Of a stretch of DNA of 64,000 bases, positions 52,826 through 61,356 are shown one piece after another; position 1 is the stretch's first letter; each line of letters begins with the position of its first letter. The DNA comes from Mycolicibacterium peregrinum. Lineage in GTDB: Bacteria > Actinomycetota > Actinomycetes > Mycobacteriales > Mycobacteriaceae. Position numbers and translations under genes: made by a program. The stretch lies in the NCBI RefSeq assembly GCF_002102345.1, contig NZ_LQPP01000013.1, forward strand, positions 1-64,000, given 5' to 3'. The notes under the pieces are model-generated. The model was given only the letters and a program-made list of their open reading frames with translations. It had not been told where the DNA came from and made no database searches.

Positions 52826-54385
52826 CTAGCGGCCGGGCAGCTTCTGCACGGCCTGGATCATCGGGGTCAGCGCCTTCTGCCACAGCGTCTGCGAAATGCC
52901 CAGCGGCGGATCGAGATTGATCACCCTGGCAGTGGACACGGTCTGTGACTCGGTGTACTTGAGGATCCCGTCGGCGCCGTGGCGACGTCCGACGCCGGAG
53001 GCTTTCATGCCGCCCATCGGAGCAGCGGTGCTGCCGAACGCCAGGGCGTAGCCTTCGTCGACATTGACGGTGCCCGAATTGATCTGGGCCGCGATCGCCT
53101 CGCCCTCAGCCTTCGATCCGGCCCAGACACTGGCGTTCAGGCCGTACTCGGTGTCGTTGGCCTTCTCGATGGCCTCGGCCACGGAGTCGACCGGGTAGAT
53201 CGACACCAGCGGGCCGAAGGTCTCGTTGCGGGCGCACTCCATCTCGTCGGTGACGCCGGTCAGCACCGTCGGCTCGAAGAAGAGTGGCCCGATGTCGGGG
53301 CGGGCGTTGCCGCCGGCAACCACCTTGGCGCCCTTGACCTTTGCGTCGTCGACGTGGCCGGACACCGTCTTGACCTGATCCTCGGAGATCAGGCTGCCCA
53401 TGTCGGCGGTGAAGTCGTAGGCGCTTGACAGCTTCATTTTGCGCACCTGCTCGCCGAACTTGGCGGTGAACTCGTCGGCGATCTCCCGTTCGACGTAGAT
53501 CCGCTCGATCGAGATGCACAGCTGCCCGGCGTTGGAGAAACATGCGCGGGTGGCGGCCTTGGCCACCACATCGAGATTGGCGCCCTTGGTGACGATCATC
53601 GGGTTCTTGCCACCGAGTTCGGCCGAGAAGCCGATCAACCGGCGGCCGCACTGCTCGGCCAGCGTTCTGCCCGTCGCGGTGGATCCGGTGAACATCAGGT
53701 AGTCGCAGTTCTCGACGATCGCGGTGCCGACCACCGAACCCGGGCCGGGAACCACCGCGAACAGGTCGCGCGGGAGGCCGGCCTGGTAGAGCAGCTCGGC
53801 GTTGGCCAGCGTGCAGTAGGGAGTCTGGCTGTCGGGTTTGACCACCACGGCATTACCGGCCAGCAGAGCCGGGATGGAATCCGAGATCGACAGGGCCATC
53901 GGATAATTCCACGGCGAGATGACGCCGATGACGCCCTTGGGGTGGTGGTTGACCACGGTCTTGACCAGGCCCGGCAGCAGGCCCTGCACTCGCTTCGGGG
54001 TGAGCAGCTTGGTCGCCTCCCGCGCGTAGTAGCGCGAGTTCAAGATCATGTCGACGATCTCTTCCTGCGCCGCCGAGCGGGCCTTGCCGGTTTCAGCCTG
54101 GGCCACGTCCATCAGGAAGTCACGATTCTTGGCCACCAGTTCGCCGAAGCGGGCGATGACCGCGGCGCGATCGGCGACCGGGCGCTTGGCCCACTGGGCC
54201 TGCGCGGTCCGGGCTTTGGCGAAGGCCGCGGTCACGTCGTCGGCAGTGCCGACCGGGATCGTGGTCAGCTCCTTGCCGGTGAAGACCTCGTCGATGGTTT
54301 TCGTCGCACGCGCACTTAGTTCAGCGTCATCGATCGCGACGAGTGCGCGCAGGCGAGCGAAATCCGCGGCGGACGGAGCAGGCAT
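52826..54385 (-). CDS. gabD2: Succinate-semialdehyde dehydrogenase-type aldehyde dehydrogenase (GabD2-like)
   Basis: 519 residues from ATG 54385 (MPAPSAADF, the family start; 54442 is a frame extension). ALDH motifs: ISPWNYPM near 155, FTGSTATGR near 230, catalytic Glu in FSAELGGKNPM near 255, catalytic Cys in NAGQLCISIERI near 290, and ETFGPLVSIYP near 388. It closely resembles M. tuberculosis GabD2 (Rv1731). NADP-dependent oxidation of succinic semialdehyde or related aldehydes. Convergent with the methyltransferase and not obviously under KstR. Confidence 0.92.
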   Translation of the reverse strand: MPAPSAADFARLRALVAIDDAELSARATKTIDEVFTGKELTTIPVGTADDVTAAFAKARTAQAQWAKRPVADRAAVIARFGELVAKNRDFLMDVAQAETGKARSAAQEEIVDMILNSRYYAREATKLLTPKRVQGLLPGLVKTVVNHHPKGVIGVISPWNYPMALSISDSIPALLAGNAVVVKPDSQTPYCTLANAELLYQAGLPRDLFAVVPGPGSVVGTAIVENCDYLMFTGSTATGRTLAEQCGRRLIGFSAELGGKNPMIVTKGANLDVVAKAATRACFSNAGQLCISIERIYVEREIADEFTAKFGEQVRKMKLSSAYDFTADMGSLISEDQVKTVSGHVDDAKVKGAKVVAGGNARPDIGPLFFEPTVLTGVTDEMECARNETFGPLVSIYPVDSVAEAIEKANDTEYGLNASVWAGSKAEGEAIAAQINSGTVNVDEGYALAFGSTAAPMGGMKASGVGRRHGADGILKYTESQTVSTARVINLDPPLGISQTLWQKALTPMIQAVQKLPGR

Positions 54386-54513
54386 CGAAACTCTCCCTAC
54401 TGGCAAGTAACTAACAGTCAAGGCCAACCTACTCGGTACCAACGGTCCGACAAAGGCCCAGCCTGTCCGATCTGTTCACGACTGGACCGGAGTCAACGGC
54501 CTAACCTGCGGTT

Positions 54514-54909
54514 ATGGCCTTGAATCTGAACTCGGCGGTCATCGAGATCGTCACCGAAGACCTCCCGCGAGCCGTGCTTTTCTACCGGCTGCTCGGTTTG
54601 GCGGTTCCCGAACCCGACGGTCCGCACGTCGAGGTGGAACTGCCGGGCGGAAACCGGCTCGCGTTCGACACCGAGGAGATGATCGCCGGAATGCACCCGG
54701 GCTGGACTCCGCCGAGCGGGCCCGGTCGGGTCGCGCTGGCGTTCGGCCTCGACGCACCCGCTGATGTCGACGCGCTCTACGAGCGGCTCACCGCCGCCGG
54801 GTACCCGGGAACGCTCAAGCCCTTCGATGCGCCGTGGGGACAGCGCTACGCCACCGTCGAAGATCCCGACGGAACCTCGGTGGACCTGTTCGCGGCGCTG
54901 CAGAGTTGA
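54514..54909 (+). CDS. VOC-superfamily (glyoxalase/bleomycin-resistance-like) protein
   Basis: 131 residues from ATG 54514. Two beta-alpha-beta-beta-beta repeats of the vicinal-oxygen-chelate fold: AVIEIVTEDLPRAVLFYRLLGL in the first, ALAFGLDAPADVDALYERLTAAGY in the second, and the terminal ATVEDPDGTSVDLFAAL. Metal ligands cannot be assigned with confidence; the common first His is absent (VIEIV). Function unknown: resistance protein, isomerase or dioxygenase are all possible. Its 3' end overlaps the AraC gene on the opposite strand by 64 bp. Confidence 0.85.
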   Translation: MALNLNSAVIEIVTEDLPRAVLFYRLLGLAVPEPDGPHVEVELPGGNRLAFDTEEMIAGMHPGWTPPSGPGRVALAFGLDAPADVDALYERLTAAGYPGTLKPFDAPWGQRYATVEDPDGTSVDLFAALQS

Positions 54910-55562
54910 CGCCACGAAACTCCGGCCAGGGCGCGGACCTCGCGGTGCAGATGGGGTTGGTCGGAATAGCCGGCGTGGGCGGCGACCGCGCTCGGGCTCG
55001 CGCCCGTGCCGATCAGCCCGACCGCGCGACGAAACCGGAGGATGCGGCGAAGTGTCGCCGGCCCGTAGCCGTAGACCGCCCGGCACTGCCGTTGCATGGT
55101 TCGACTCGACCAGCCGGCCGCGCGTGCCGTCGCGGCGACCGATTCGCCGGCCGCCAGCCGGCGCGTGATGTTTTCAAGCGCCGGCAGGGGCCATGGTGCG
55201 GTCTCGGAGCGCGGTGTCTGCGACGCGAGCGTTTCGGCGAGCGTTTCTAGCGAACCACCGCGGTTGATTCTGCGCAGGTCGCGTAGGTCGACCCGCATGT
55301 CGCGCAGCTCGTACGCCGGGACGCCGAGTAGCCGCGGCAGCGCTCCGGGCCGAAACCGCAACGCCTGCACCGGGTCCCGACCGCCTGCGGTGACGAATGC
55401 CGTGGTGTCTGGACCGGCGACGACGATCTTGTCGTCCATCTCGATCAGGTCCATGCAGCCATCGGGCAGCACCCGGCCAGGTTCGGCCGCGCCGGTGCGC
55501 CGCCACCGGCATTCGACGAGCCCGGCCAGGTGTGGCGGCGCAGCATATTCGCGGTAGCCCAC
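54846..55562 (-). CDS. AraC-family transcriptional regulator
   Basis: About 238 residues if GTG 55562 (VGYREYAAPPHLAGLVECRW) is the start; the longer frame to 55781 would run through the divergent TetR gene. The N-terminal domain resembles the DUF6597-type sensor seen in actinobacterial AraC proteins (LPDGCMDLI, VAGPDTTAF). The C-terminal double helix-turn-helix includes SVAATARAAGWSSRTMQRQCRAVYGYGP and FRRAVGLIGTGASPSAVAAHAGYSDQPHLHREVRALAG. It is divergent from TetR with a 42-bp gap. Its tail overlaps the VOC gene; no target is known. Confidence 0.82.
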   Translation of the reverse strand: MGYREYAAPPHLAGLVECRWRRTGAAEPGRVLPDGCMDLIEMDDKIVVAGPDTTAFVTAGGRDPVQALRFRPGALPRLLGVPAYELRDMRVDLRDLRRINRGGSLETLAETLASQTPRSETAPWPLPALENITRRLAAGESVAATARAAGWSSRTMQRQCRAVYGYGPATLRRILRFRRAVGLIGTGASPSAVAAHAGYSDQPHLHREVRALAGVSWRQLCSAANRSTEVPSGSSTVA

Positions 55563-55604
55563 GTAGTCGACGCTACCCGCGCCGCCATGCGGTTGAATCG
55601 GGTC

Positions 55605-56159
55605 ATGGCCGGGCGACCACGGGACACGTCGATCGACGAGCGAGTGCTCGCGGCCACGCGTGAGCTGCTGGTCGAGGTGGGCTGGGATGACTTGAGCGTG
55701 CGTCTGGTGGCGGCTCGCTGTGGGGTCGGCCGGTCCAGCCTGAGCCGGCGGTGGGCGTCGAAAGCTGAGCTGGTGCTGCACGCGATACTCGGCGAATCGC
55801 CCGACATGTCACCGTTCTCCGGCACGGACCTGGCGGGCTGGATCGAGTGGGTGGTCCGCGGCAGCCATCAGCTGTTCGTCCGGCCCGACGTGAGCGAGGC
55901 GGTACCCGGGCTGCTGCTGGCGCTGCGGGAGAACCCCTCCTTGCGCAAGGCGCTGTGGGACGGGTTCAGTGGCCCGGCCGTCGAGATGTTCGCGGCCAGG
56001 GGATACGGCTCCGAATCGGACGCGAAAGCTGTGCTGTCCATGGCGGCTGGTGCGGCAATGTTCGCCACCACGGTGGCCGTCGATGACGATTCGCCCGAAC
56101 TGCAGCAGCAACTGGTGCGGTTGCTCAGCCGAGCCCTTGGCGGGTCAGCGGCCGAATGA
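55605..56159 (+). CDS. TetR-family transcriptional regulator
   Basis: 184 residues from ATG 55605 (MAGRPRDTSIDERVL). N-terminal helix-turn-helix: ATRELLVEVGWDDLSVRLVAARCGVGRSSLSRRWASKAELV (residues about 16-56), with helix 3 around RSSLSRRW. The C-terminal ligand domain ends VRLLSRAL. Divergent from AraC, and its 3' end overlaps the epimerase gene on the other strand by 15 bp. The 23-bp palindrome upstream of that epimerase is a candidate operator. It is clearly not KstR, which lacks this sequence. Confidence 0.9.
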   Translation: MAGRPRDTSIDERVLAATRELLVEVGWDDLSVRLVAARCGVGRSSLSRRWASKAELVLHAILGESPDMSPFSGTDLAGWIEWVVRGSHQLFVRPDVSEAVPGLLLALRENPSLRKALWDGFSGPAVEMFAARGYGSESDAKAVLSMAAGAAMFATTVAVDDDSPELQQQLVRLLSRALGGSAAE

Positions 56160-57119
56160 GGCCAGCATGGCCTGCTGCGGCGACCGCCAGGCCTCGATGC
56201 CCAGGTCGGCGCGGGTGCTCGCGTCGTCGGTGGGGGTGGCTGCGGTCAGCAGCAGCGCGGCCTCGTGGCTGATCCCGTCCCCGAGCGGCAGTACCCCACC
56301 CAGCTGATCCGCCACCCACCCAATTCCCCGGAAAACCGCTGCGGACAAAGGGATTCGTCGGATCGGGCGCCCGGTGCCCTGTTCGAGCACGTCGATCATC
56401 TCGTTGAACGACACCATCACGCCGCCGCAGACATAGCGTTTGGGTCCCCGTCCGGGCGCCATCAGACGCTCGTGCACCAGTACGACGTCGCGCACGTCGA
56501 TCATCTGCATACCACCGGCCATCCGGGGTGCCGCGCCCGCTTTGGCGATCGGTGCCCAGCCGCGCTCGGTGACCCCGGCGGCGGTGAAGAACGCCGGACC
56601 CACCACGCTCGACGGGTAGGTGACCACGACGGGGGCCCCGGCCTCCTGCAACCGGCGGGCCACCCGATCGGCATAGGCCTTGGTCTGGGCGTACGGGCTG
56701 CGGCCCGGCGCCGGCGGAGTGTCGGCGGAGATCACCCCGTTCGGCGGCGGGAACAGTGAGCTGTAGCTGCTGACCGAGACGATCGGGTCGAGCCCCGCCT
56801 CGGTGGCGCGGTGCAGGACGGCTTCGGTCGCGTGCGCGTTGATCTCCCACATCAGCTGCTCGCGCCGGCGGTCGGTGCCGACAATGCCCGCGGCATGGAT
56901 CAGCGCGTCGCAGCCCGCGAGCAGATCCCCGACGGTGTCCGCGTCGCGGATATCGCCCTCCAGCACCGACATTTCGCCCAGTGCGGCCAGGCGGCCGATC
57001 ACCTCGTCTTCGCCGCAACCCGGCGCGACCAGTAGCCGGATGCGATGCCCGGCGGCCAGCAGGCTCCGTACGGTGTGAGCCCCGAGGTAGCCGGTGCCTC
57101 CGGTGACTGCGATGTGCAT
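56145..57119 (-). CDS. NAD-dependent epimerase/dehydratase (extended SDR)
   Basis: 324 residues from ATG 57119, with GGGAGG seven bases upstream; the longer frame to 57650 is antisense to fadD17. Rossmann motif TGGTGYLGAHTVRSL at residue 6, IHAAGIVG near 83, and the Tyr-Lys pair in SPYAQTKAYAD. This is the extended SDR class acting on nucleotide sugars, dihydroflavonols or 3-beta-hydroxysteroids. In this sterol-rich neighbourhood a 3-beta-HSD-like activity is conceivable but not specific. Convergent with TetR; it follows fadD17 in the same direction after 62 bp. Confidence 0.85.
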   Translation of the reverse strand: MHIAVTGGTGYLGAHTVRSLLAAGHRIRLLVAPGCGEDEVIGRLAALGEMSVLEGDIRDADTVGDLLAGCDALIHAAGIVGTDRRREQLMWEINAHATEAVLHRATEAGLDPIVSVSSYSSLFPPPNGVISADTPPAPGRSPYAQTKAYADRVARRLQEAGAPVVVTYPSSVVGPAFFTAAGVTERGWAPIAKAGAAPRMAGGMQMIDVRDVVLVHERLMAPGRGPKRYVCGGVMVSFNEMIDVLEQGTGRPIRRIPLSAAVFRGIGWVADQLGGVLPLGDGISHEAALLLTAATPTDDASTRADLGIEAWRSPQQAMLASFGR

Positions 57120-57135
57120 GCTGGCGCCTCCCATG

Positions 57136-57158
57136 TTTCGATGCCGATGGTATCGAAA
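57136..57158. promoter_or_regulatory. 23-bp imperfect palindrome upstream of the epimerase gene
   Basis: Arms TTTCGATGCC (57136-57145) and GGTATCGAAA (57149-57158) with a 3-bp centre pair at nine of ten positions. It is in the 62-bp gap between the fadD17 stop and the epimerase start, 16 bp from the ATG. Size and symmetry fit a TetR-family operator; the nearby TetR is the natural candidate. Confidence 0.6.
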
Positions 57159-57181
57159 TGGGCGTCGGGCTCGGATGGGGG

Positions 57182-58693
57182 CTACCGCTGAATCGGCCAG
57201 ACCGGGTCGGCGCACGCCGTGCCCTCGGCCGACAACTGCCGCTTGATCACCTTGAACGTCTCGGTGCGTGGCAAGGCCGTGCCGACCCGCACGTACGACG
57301 GCCACTGCTTGGGCCCGAGGTCGGACTGCTCGGCCAGGAAGGCTCGGAATTTCTCGACGTCGAACGGTGTGCCGCCGGTCAGCACCAACGCGGCCATCAC
57401 CTGATCGCCGACATCGGGATCGGGGATCGGGTACACCGCGACCTCGGCGACATCGGGGTGGCGCAACAGGATTCGTTCGATCGGCGCGGTGCCCAGGTTC
57501 TCTCCGTCGACGCGCATCCAGTCGCCGAGACGCCCGGCGAAGTGCGCGAAGCCGTCTTCGTCCAGGTAGGCCAGATCGCCGGTGTGGTAGACGCCGCCGG
57601 CCATGCGATCCGCCTCGGCGTCGGGATCGTTGTAGTAGCCGCGGAACCATCCGGCACCCGTCGGGTTCACCAACTCGCCGACGACCCCTGGGGGACAGGG
57701 CTCACCGGTCTCTACGTCGACGATCGCCACTTGGTCGGTGAGCGGGCCGAGGGCGCCTTCTGGGGTGTCGGGAGTGCGGGCGATAGCGACACCGCCCTCG
57801 GTGGAACCGAATCCGTCGACCACCGTCACCGCGAACCGCTCGGCGAACCGGCCCAGGTCCCGCGGTGAGCCCTCGTTGCCGTAGAGGATCCGCAGCGGAT
57901 TGTCGGCGTCGTCGGCAGCCGGCTCTGTGGCCAGGATGTAGGACAGCGGCTTGCCGACATAGTTCGCGTAGGTGGCGCCGTAGCGGCGGATGTCGGGTAT
58001 GAACCCGGACGCGGAGAACTTGCGCCGCAACGCAATCGACGCACCGGCGGCGGCCGCGACGGCCCAGCCGGCCATGATCGCGTTGGAGTGGAACAACGGC
58101 ATCGACAGGTACACGGTGTCGGCCGGGCCGAGCCCGAACCGGTCGGCCAGCATCCGCCCAGGAAAGGCCACCTTGTCGTGGGTGACCCGCACGGCCTTGG
58201 GATCGCCGCTGGTGCCCGAGGTGAAGATGAGCATGAACAGATCGTCGGCCGCCAGCTCGGCGAACGTCACCGGGACATCGCGGTAGGACGCGAGTTCGGT
58301 TGCCCACTCGGCAGATTCGACATCGATGAAATCCACCCCGGGCGGGACCGCGTCGGGATTGTCGGCCAGCACCAGCTGGCAGTCGGCCTTGGCGATGTCG
58401 CGGGCCAGGGCCTCGCCGCGGCGGGTCTGGTTGAGCCCGACGGGCACCAGCCCGGTCAGTCCCGCCGCCACCAGCAGGCTGGAGAAAAACGTGGTGTTGC
58501 CCAATAGTGCCCCGATATGTGGGGGCTTGGAGGGGTCCAACCGGGCCCGCAATGCCGCGGCCACTGCTGCGCCGGCGGCGATGTGGTCGGCCCAGCTGAC
58601 GAACGAATCCTCTTGGTAGAGGCCACGATCAGTCACCTCGGCCAGCGGGACGAGCAGCTCGGTGACCGTCGGCCCTGCGGCTGGACCCCCCAT
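57182..58693 (-). CDS. fadD17: Steroid-CoA ligase FadD17
   Basis: 503 residues. ANL-superfamily motifs: FTSGTSGDPKAVRVTHDK near residue 160, GFGSTEGGVAIART near 288, TGDLAYLDEDGFAHFAGRLGDWMRVDGEN near 395, and a C-terminal lysine in RTETFKVIKRQL near 483. It matches Rv3506 (FadD17), reported to form CoA esters of steroids with a shortened (C24) side chain, after FadD19 handles the full C8 chain. Last gene of the minus-strand series fadE26-fadE27-fadD17; its start lies 2 bp after the fadE27 stop. Confidence 0.93.
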   Translation of the reverse strand: MGGPAAGPTVTELLVPLAEVTDRGLYQEDSFVSWADHIAAGAAVAAALRARLDPSKPPHIGALLGNTTFFSSLLVAAGLTGLVPVGLNQTRRGEALARDIAKADCQLVLADNPDAVPPGVDFIDVESAEWATELASYRDVPVTFAELAADDLFMLIFTSGTSGDPKAVRVTHDKVAFPGRMLADRFGLGPADTVYLSMPLFHSNAIMAGWAVAAAAGASIALRRKFSASGFIPDIRRYGATYANYVGKPLSYILATEPAADDADNPLRILYGNEGSPRDLGRFAERFAVTVVDGFGSTEGGVAIARTPDTPEGALGPLTDQVAIVDVETGEPCPPGVVGELVNPTGAGWFRGYYNDPDAEADRMAGGVYHTGDLAYLDEDGFAHFAGRLGDWMRVDGENLGTAPIERILLRHPDVAEVAVYPIPDPDVGDQVMAALVLTGGTPFDVEKFRAFLAEQSDLGPKQWPSYVRVGTALPRTETFKVIKRQLSAEGTACADPVWPIQR

Positions 58694-58695
58694 CC

Positions 58696-59793
58696 CTAGA
58701 CCGGGGTGTCCGCGAGTTCGCGGCCGATGCGCAACAGCTGCCCGGTGGCTCCGCCGACGCCGAACTCGGTCTGCTTGGCGGCCAGGAAGTACCGGTGCAC
58801 CGGGTGATCCATGTCGATGCCGACACCACCGTGCACGTGCACCGCGGTGTGCGCGACGCGGTGACCGGCCTCAGCCGCCCAGAACGCCGCACTGGCGACA
58901 TCGATGTCGGCGGGCAGGTCCTCGGCCAGCCGCCAGGCGGCCTGGGTCAGCGTCAGGCGCAGGCCCTTGACGTCGATGTAGCCGTCGGCCAGCCGCGACG
59001 AGACAGCCTGGAAGCTGCCGATCGGCCGGTCGAACTGCTCGCGCTCGCGGGCGTACTCGGAGGTGAGTTCCAGGGCCCGCTCCAACACACCGAGCTGGAA
59101 GGCGCTGTGGCCCAAGGCTGCATGCGTGGTCAGCCATTCCGCGACCTCGGCGCCGCCGACCAGTCGGGCGGCGTCCACCGTCGTTCCCTGCAGTTCGAGA
59201 TGGGCGACACTGCCCTTGCCGGTGGTGCTCAGCACGCTGACCGTCACCCCGGGATCATCGCCGGAGACCAGGAAAACGCTGAGACCGGACTCGGTCTCGG
59301 CCGGTACCAGGAACGCGTCGGCGATCGGCCCGTAGCTCACCTGAGTGCGGGTACCGGTGAGCTTGTATCCGCTGCCGTCGGCTTGAGCCTGCACCGGGCC
59401 CTGGCCCATCTCGCCGTCGAGGGCGACAGTGAGGATCTTGTCGCCGGACACCGCGGGCGCGGCCCACTGGGTGCGCAGTTCCTCGGATCCGTACGCGGCC
59501 AGCGCGCCCGCTCCCAGCACCACAGAATCCAGGTAGGGCACGGCGGCCAGCTGACGGCCCAGCGCCGTCAGCACGGCGGTCTGCTCGAGCACGCCCAGAC
59601 CACCGCCGCCCACCGACTCGGGAGCCGCGGCCGACAGGACGTCGGCCTCGACCAGCTTGGCCCACAGATTGGCGTCGAACCGCTGCTCGAGCCCGTCGAG
59701 CTCACGCTGACGTTCTGGCGTGCACACCGATTCGGTGATCGTGCGCACCAGGCCACCCAGGTCGGCGGCCTCTTCGGTCGTCTTGAAATCCAT
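58696..59793 (-). CDS. fadE27: Acyl-CoA dehydrogenase FadE27 (ChsE5-like subunit)
   Basis: 365 residues. Acyl-CoA dehydrogenase fold: GGGGLGVLEQTAVLTALGRQLAAVPYLDS near residue 60, the flavin-binding sheet, and the C-terminal helices with RAYAREREQFDRPIGSFQAVSSRLADGYIDV near 240. Steroid acyl-CoA dehydrogenases are heteromers of two unlike subunits from adjacent genes. FadE26-FadE27 (ChsE4-ChsE5) oxidises the CoA ester of the cholesterol side chain. FAD is bound at the subunit interface. It starts 13 bp after the fadE26 stop. Confidence 0.93.
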   Translation of the reverse strand: MDFKTTEEAADLGGLVRTITESVCTPERQRELDGLEQRFDANLWAKLVEADVLSAAAPESVGGGGLGVLEQTAVLTALGRQLAAVPYLDSVVLGAGALAAYGSEELRTQWAAPAVSGDKILTVALDGEMGQGPVQAQADGSGYKLTGTRTQVSYGPIADAFLVPAETESGLSVFLVSGDDPGVTVSVLSTTGKGSVAHLELQGTTVDAARLVGGAEVAEWLTTHAALGHSAFQLGVLERALELTSEYAREREQFDRPIGSFQAVSSRLADGYIDVKGLRLTLTQAAWRLAEDLPADIDVASAAFWAAEAGHRVAHTAVHVHGGVGIDMDHPVHRYFLAAKQTEFGVGGATGQLLRIGRELADTPV

Positions 59794-59806
59794 TGGTGTG
59801 CCGTCC

Positions 59807-60985
59807 TTACCGGTTCACTCGGGGCAGGCCGAGCGCGACCATGCCGATGATGTCACGCTGAATCTCGTTGGTGCCGCCGCCGAAGGTCAGGATCAGCGCC
59901 GAGCGGTGGAACCGCTCGATGCGACCGCGCAGCAGCGCGCCCTTGCTGTCCGGGCGCAGCGTCGCCGAGGTGCCGAGCACCTCCATCAGCAGGCGGTAGC
60001 CCTCGGTGGCCAGCTCGGTGCCGTACACCTTGGCCGCCGACGCGTCCGCGGGGGAGGGGGAGCCGTCGGAAGAGGCCAGCTCCCAGTTGATGAGCTTGAG
60101 CACCTCGGCCTTGGCGTGCACCCGGGCCAGGTTGAGCTGCACCCACTCGGAGTCGATGATCCGCTTGCCGTGCACGTCCTTGGTGTTCTGGGCCCACTCG
60201 CGGACCCCGTCCAGCGCGACGTAGATCGGCTGCGACGACACCAGCGCGACACGCTCATGGTTGAGCTGGTTGGTCACGAGCTTCCAACCGGCGTTCTCCT
60301 CGCCGACCAGGTTCGTGGCCGGGATGCGCACGTCCTGGTAGTAGGTGGCGCTGGTGTCGACACCGGACATGGTGTGCACCGGCGTCCAGGAGAAGCCCTC
60401 GGCGGTGGTCGGCATGATCAGCATCGAGATGCCGCGGTGCTTCTTGGCCTCGGGGTTGGTGCGCACGGCCAGCCACACGTAGTCGGCGTAGGCGATTAGC
60501 GACGTCCACATCTTCTGGCCGTTGACCACATAGTCGTCGCCGTCACGCACCGCGGTGGTCCGCAGCGCGGCCAGGTCGGTACCCGCGCCGGGCTCGGAGT
60601 AGCCGATCGAGAAGTGCAGCTCGCCCGCGGCGATCTTGGGCAGGAAGAACTTCTTCTGCTCCTCGGTGCCGAAGTGCATGATCGTCGGCGCGACGCTGTT
60701 GATCGTCAGGAACGGCACCGGGGCGCCGGCGATCGCGGCCTCGTCGGTGAAGATCAGCGACTCCATCGGTGTGCGTGCCTGGCCGCCGTACTCCTCGGGC
60801 CAGTTCAGCGTCAGCCAGCCGTCCTTGCCCATCTGCGCGACGGTCTCGCGGTAGATGTTGCCGCGGCCCATCTCGCCCTCGGACGAGCTGAGTGCCTCAA
60901 CCCGTTCGGGTGTCATCAACTTGGAGAAGTACGCGCGCAATTCGCGACGCAGCTCCTCCTGCTCGGGGGTGTAACCGATCCGCAT
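59807..60985 (-). CDS. fadE26: Acyl-CoA dehydrogenase FadE26 (ChsE4-like subunit)
   Basis: 392 residues. MRIGYTPEQEELRRELRAYFSKLMTPE start; ACAD motif SIGYSEPGAGTDLAALRTTA near 130; KMWTSLIAYADYVWLAVRTN near 160; C-terminal GGTNEIQRDIIGMVALGLPR. Partner of FadE27. M. tuberculosis Rv3504 is the equivalent. First gene of the operon and nearest to the KstR box at 61031, which it shares with divergent fdxD. Catalyses alpha,beta-dehydrogenation of steroid side-chain acyl-CoA. Confidence 0.94.
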   Translation of the reverse strand: MRIGYTPEQEELRRELRAYFSKLMTPERVEALSSSEGEMGRGNIYRETVAQMGKDGWLTLNWPEEYGGQARTPMESLIFTDEAAIAGAPVPFLTINSVAPTIMHFGTEEQKKFFLPKIAAGELHFSIGYSEPGAGTDLAALRTTAVRDGDDYVVNGQKMWTSLIAYADYVWLAVRTNPEAKKHRGISMLIMPTTAEGFSWTPVHTMSGVDTSATYYQDVRIPATNLVGEENAGWKLVTNQLNHERVALVSSQPIYVALDGVREWAQNTKDVHGKRIIDSEWVQLNLARVHAKAEVLKLINWELASSDGSPSPADASAAKVYGTELATEGYRLLMEVLGTSATLRPDSKGALLRGRIERFHRSALILTFGGGTNEIQRDIIGMVALGLPRVNR

Positions 60986-61030
60986 TGCGCTGCATCCTCA
61001 CTGCTTGGTAGACCTGAGTTCTCACCTGGT

Positions 61031-61044
61031 TGTAACACGTTCTA
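61031..61044. promoter_or_regulatory. KstR operator box between fadE26 and fdxD
   Basis: TGTAACACGTTCTA matches TnnAACnnGTTnnA exactly and is identical to the box at 49125. It can control the leftward fadE26-fadE27-fadD17 and the rightward fdxD-hsd4A operons. Confidence 0.9.
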
Positions 61045-61150
61045 GTCTGAGGATCCAGGCCGGTGCCGGACTGGTATCCGTCACGTGTGGTCGTATTCTG
61101 TGGCTGCGCGCACGCAGCCCCGTGCGAGCACACGTCGTTAGGAGGTCGCC

Positions 61151-61342
61151 ATGCGAGTAGAAGTTGACCGTGATCGCTGCGAAGGTAATGCGGTCTGCGT
61201 GGGTATTGCCCCCGATTTGTTCGATCTTGACGACGACGACTATGCCGTGGTCGAGGCCGATCCGGTGCCTGCCGACCAGGAAGGTCTGGCCGAGCAGTCC
61301 ATCGCCGAATGCCCCCGGGCAGCCCTGATCCGTAAAGACTAG
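61151..61342 (+). CDS. fdxD: [3Fe-4S]-type ferredoxin FdxD
   Basis: 63 residues with AGGAGG seven bases before ATG 61151. Cluster ligands: CEGNAVC (Cys9 and Cys15) and ECPRAAL (Cys54). The spacing with an absent middle ligand is that of the small P450-type ferredoxins carrying a 3Fe-4S cluster, with a Cys-x-x-Asn replacing CxxC. It corresponds to Rv3503c. Likely electron donor to a sterol P450 such as CYP142 or CYP125. Followed by hsd4A after 14 bp. Confidence 0.92.
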   Translation: MRVEVDRDRCEGNAVCVGIAPDLFDLDDDDYAVVEADPVPADQEGLAEQSIAECPRAALIRKD

Positions 61343-61356
61343 AGGTATTCATAAAT

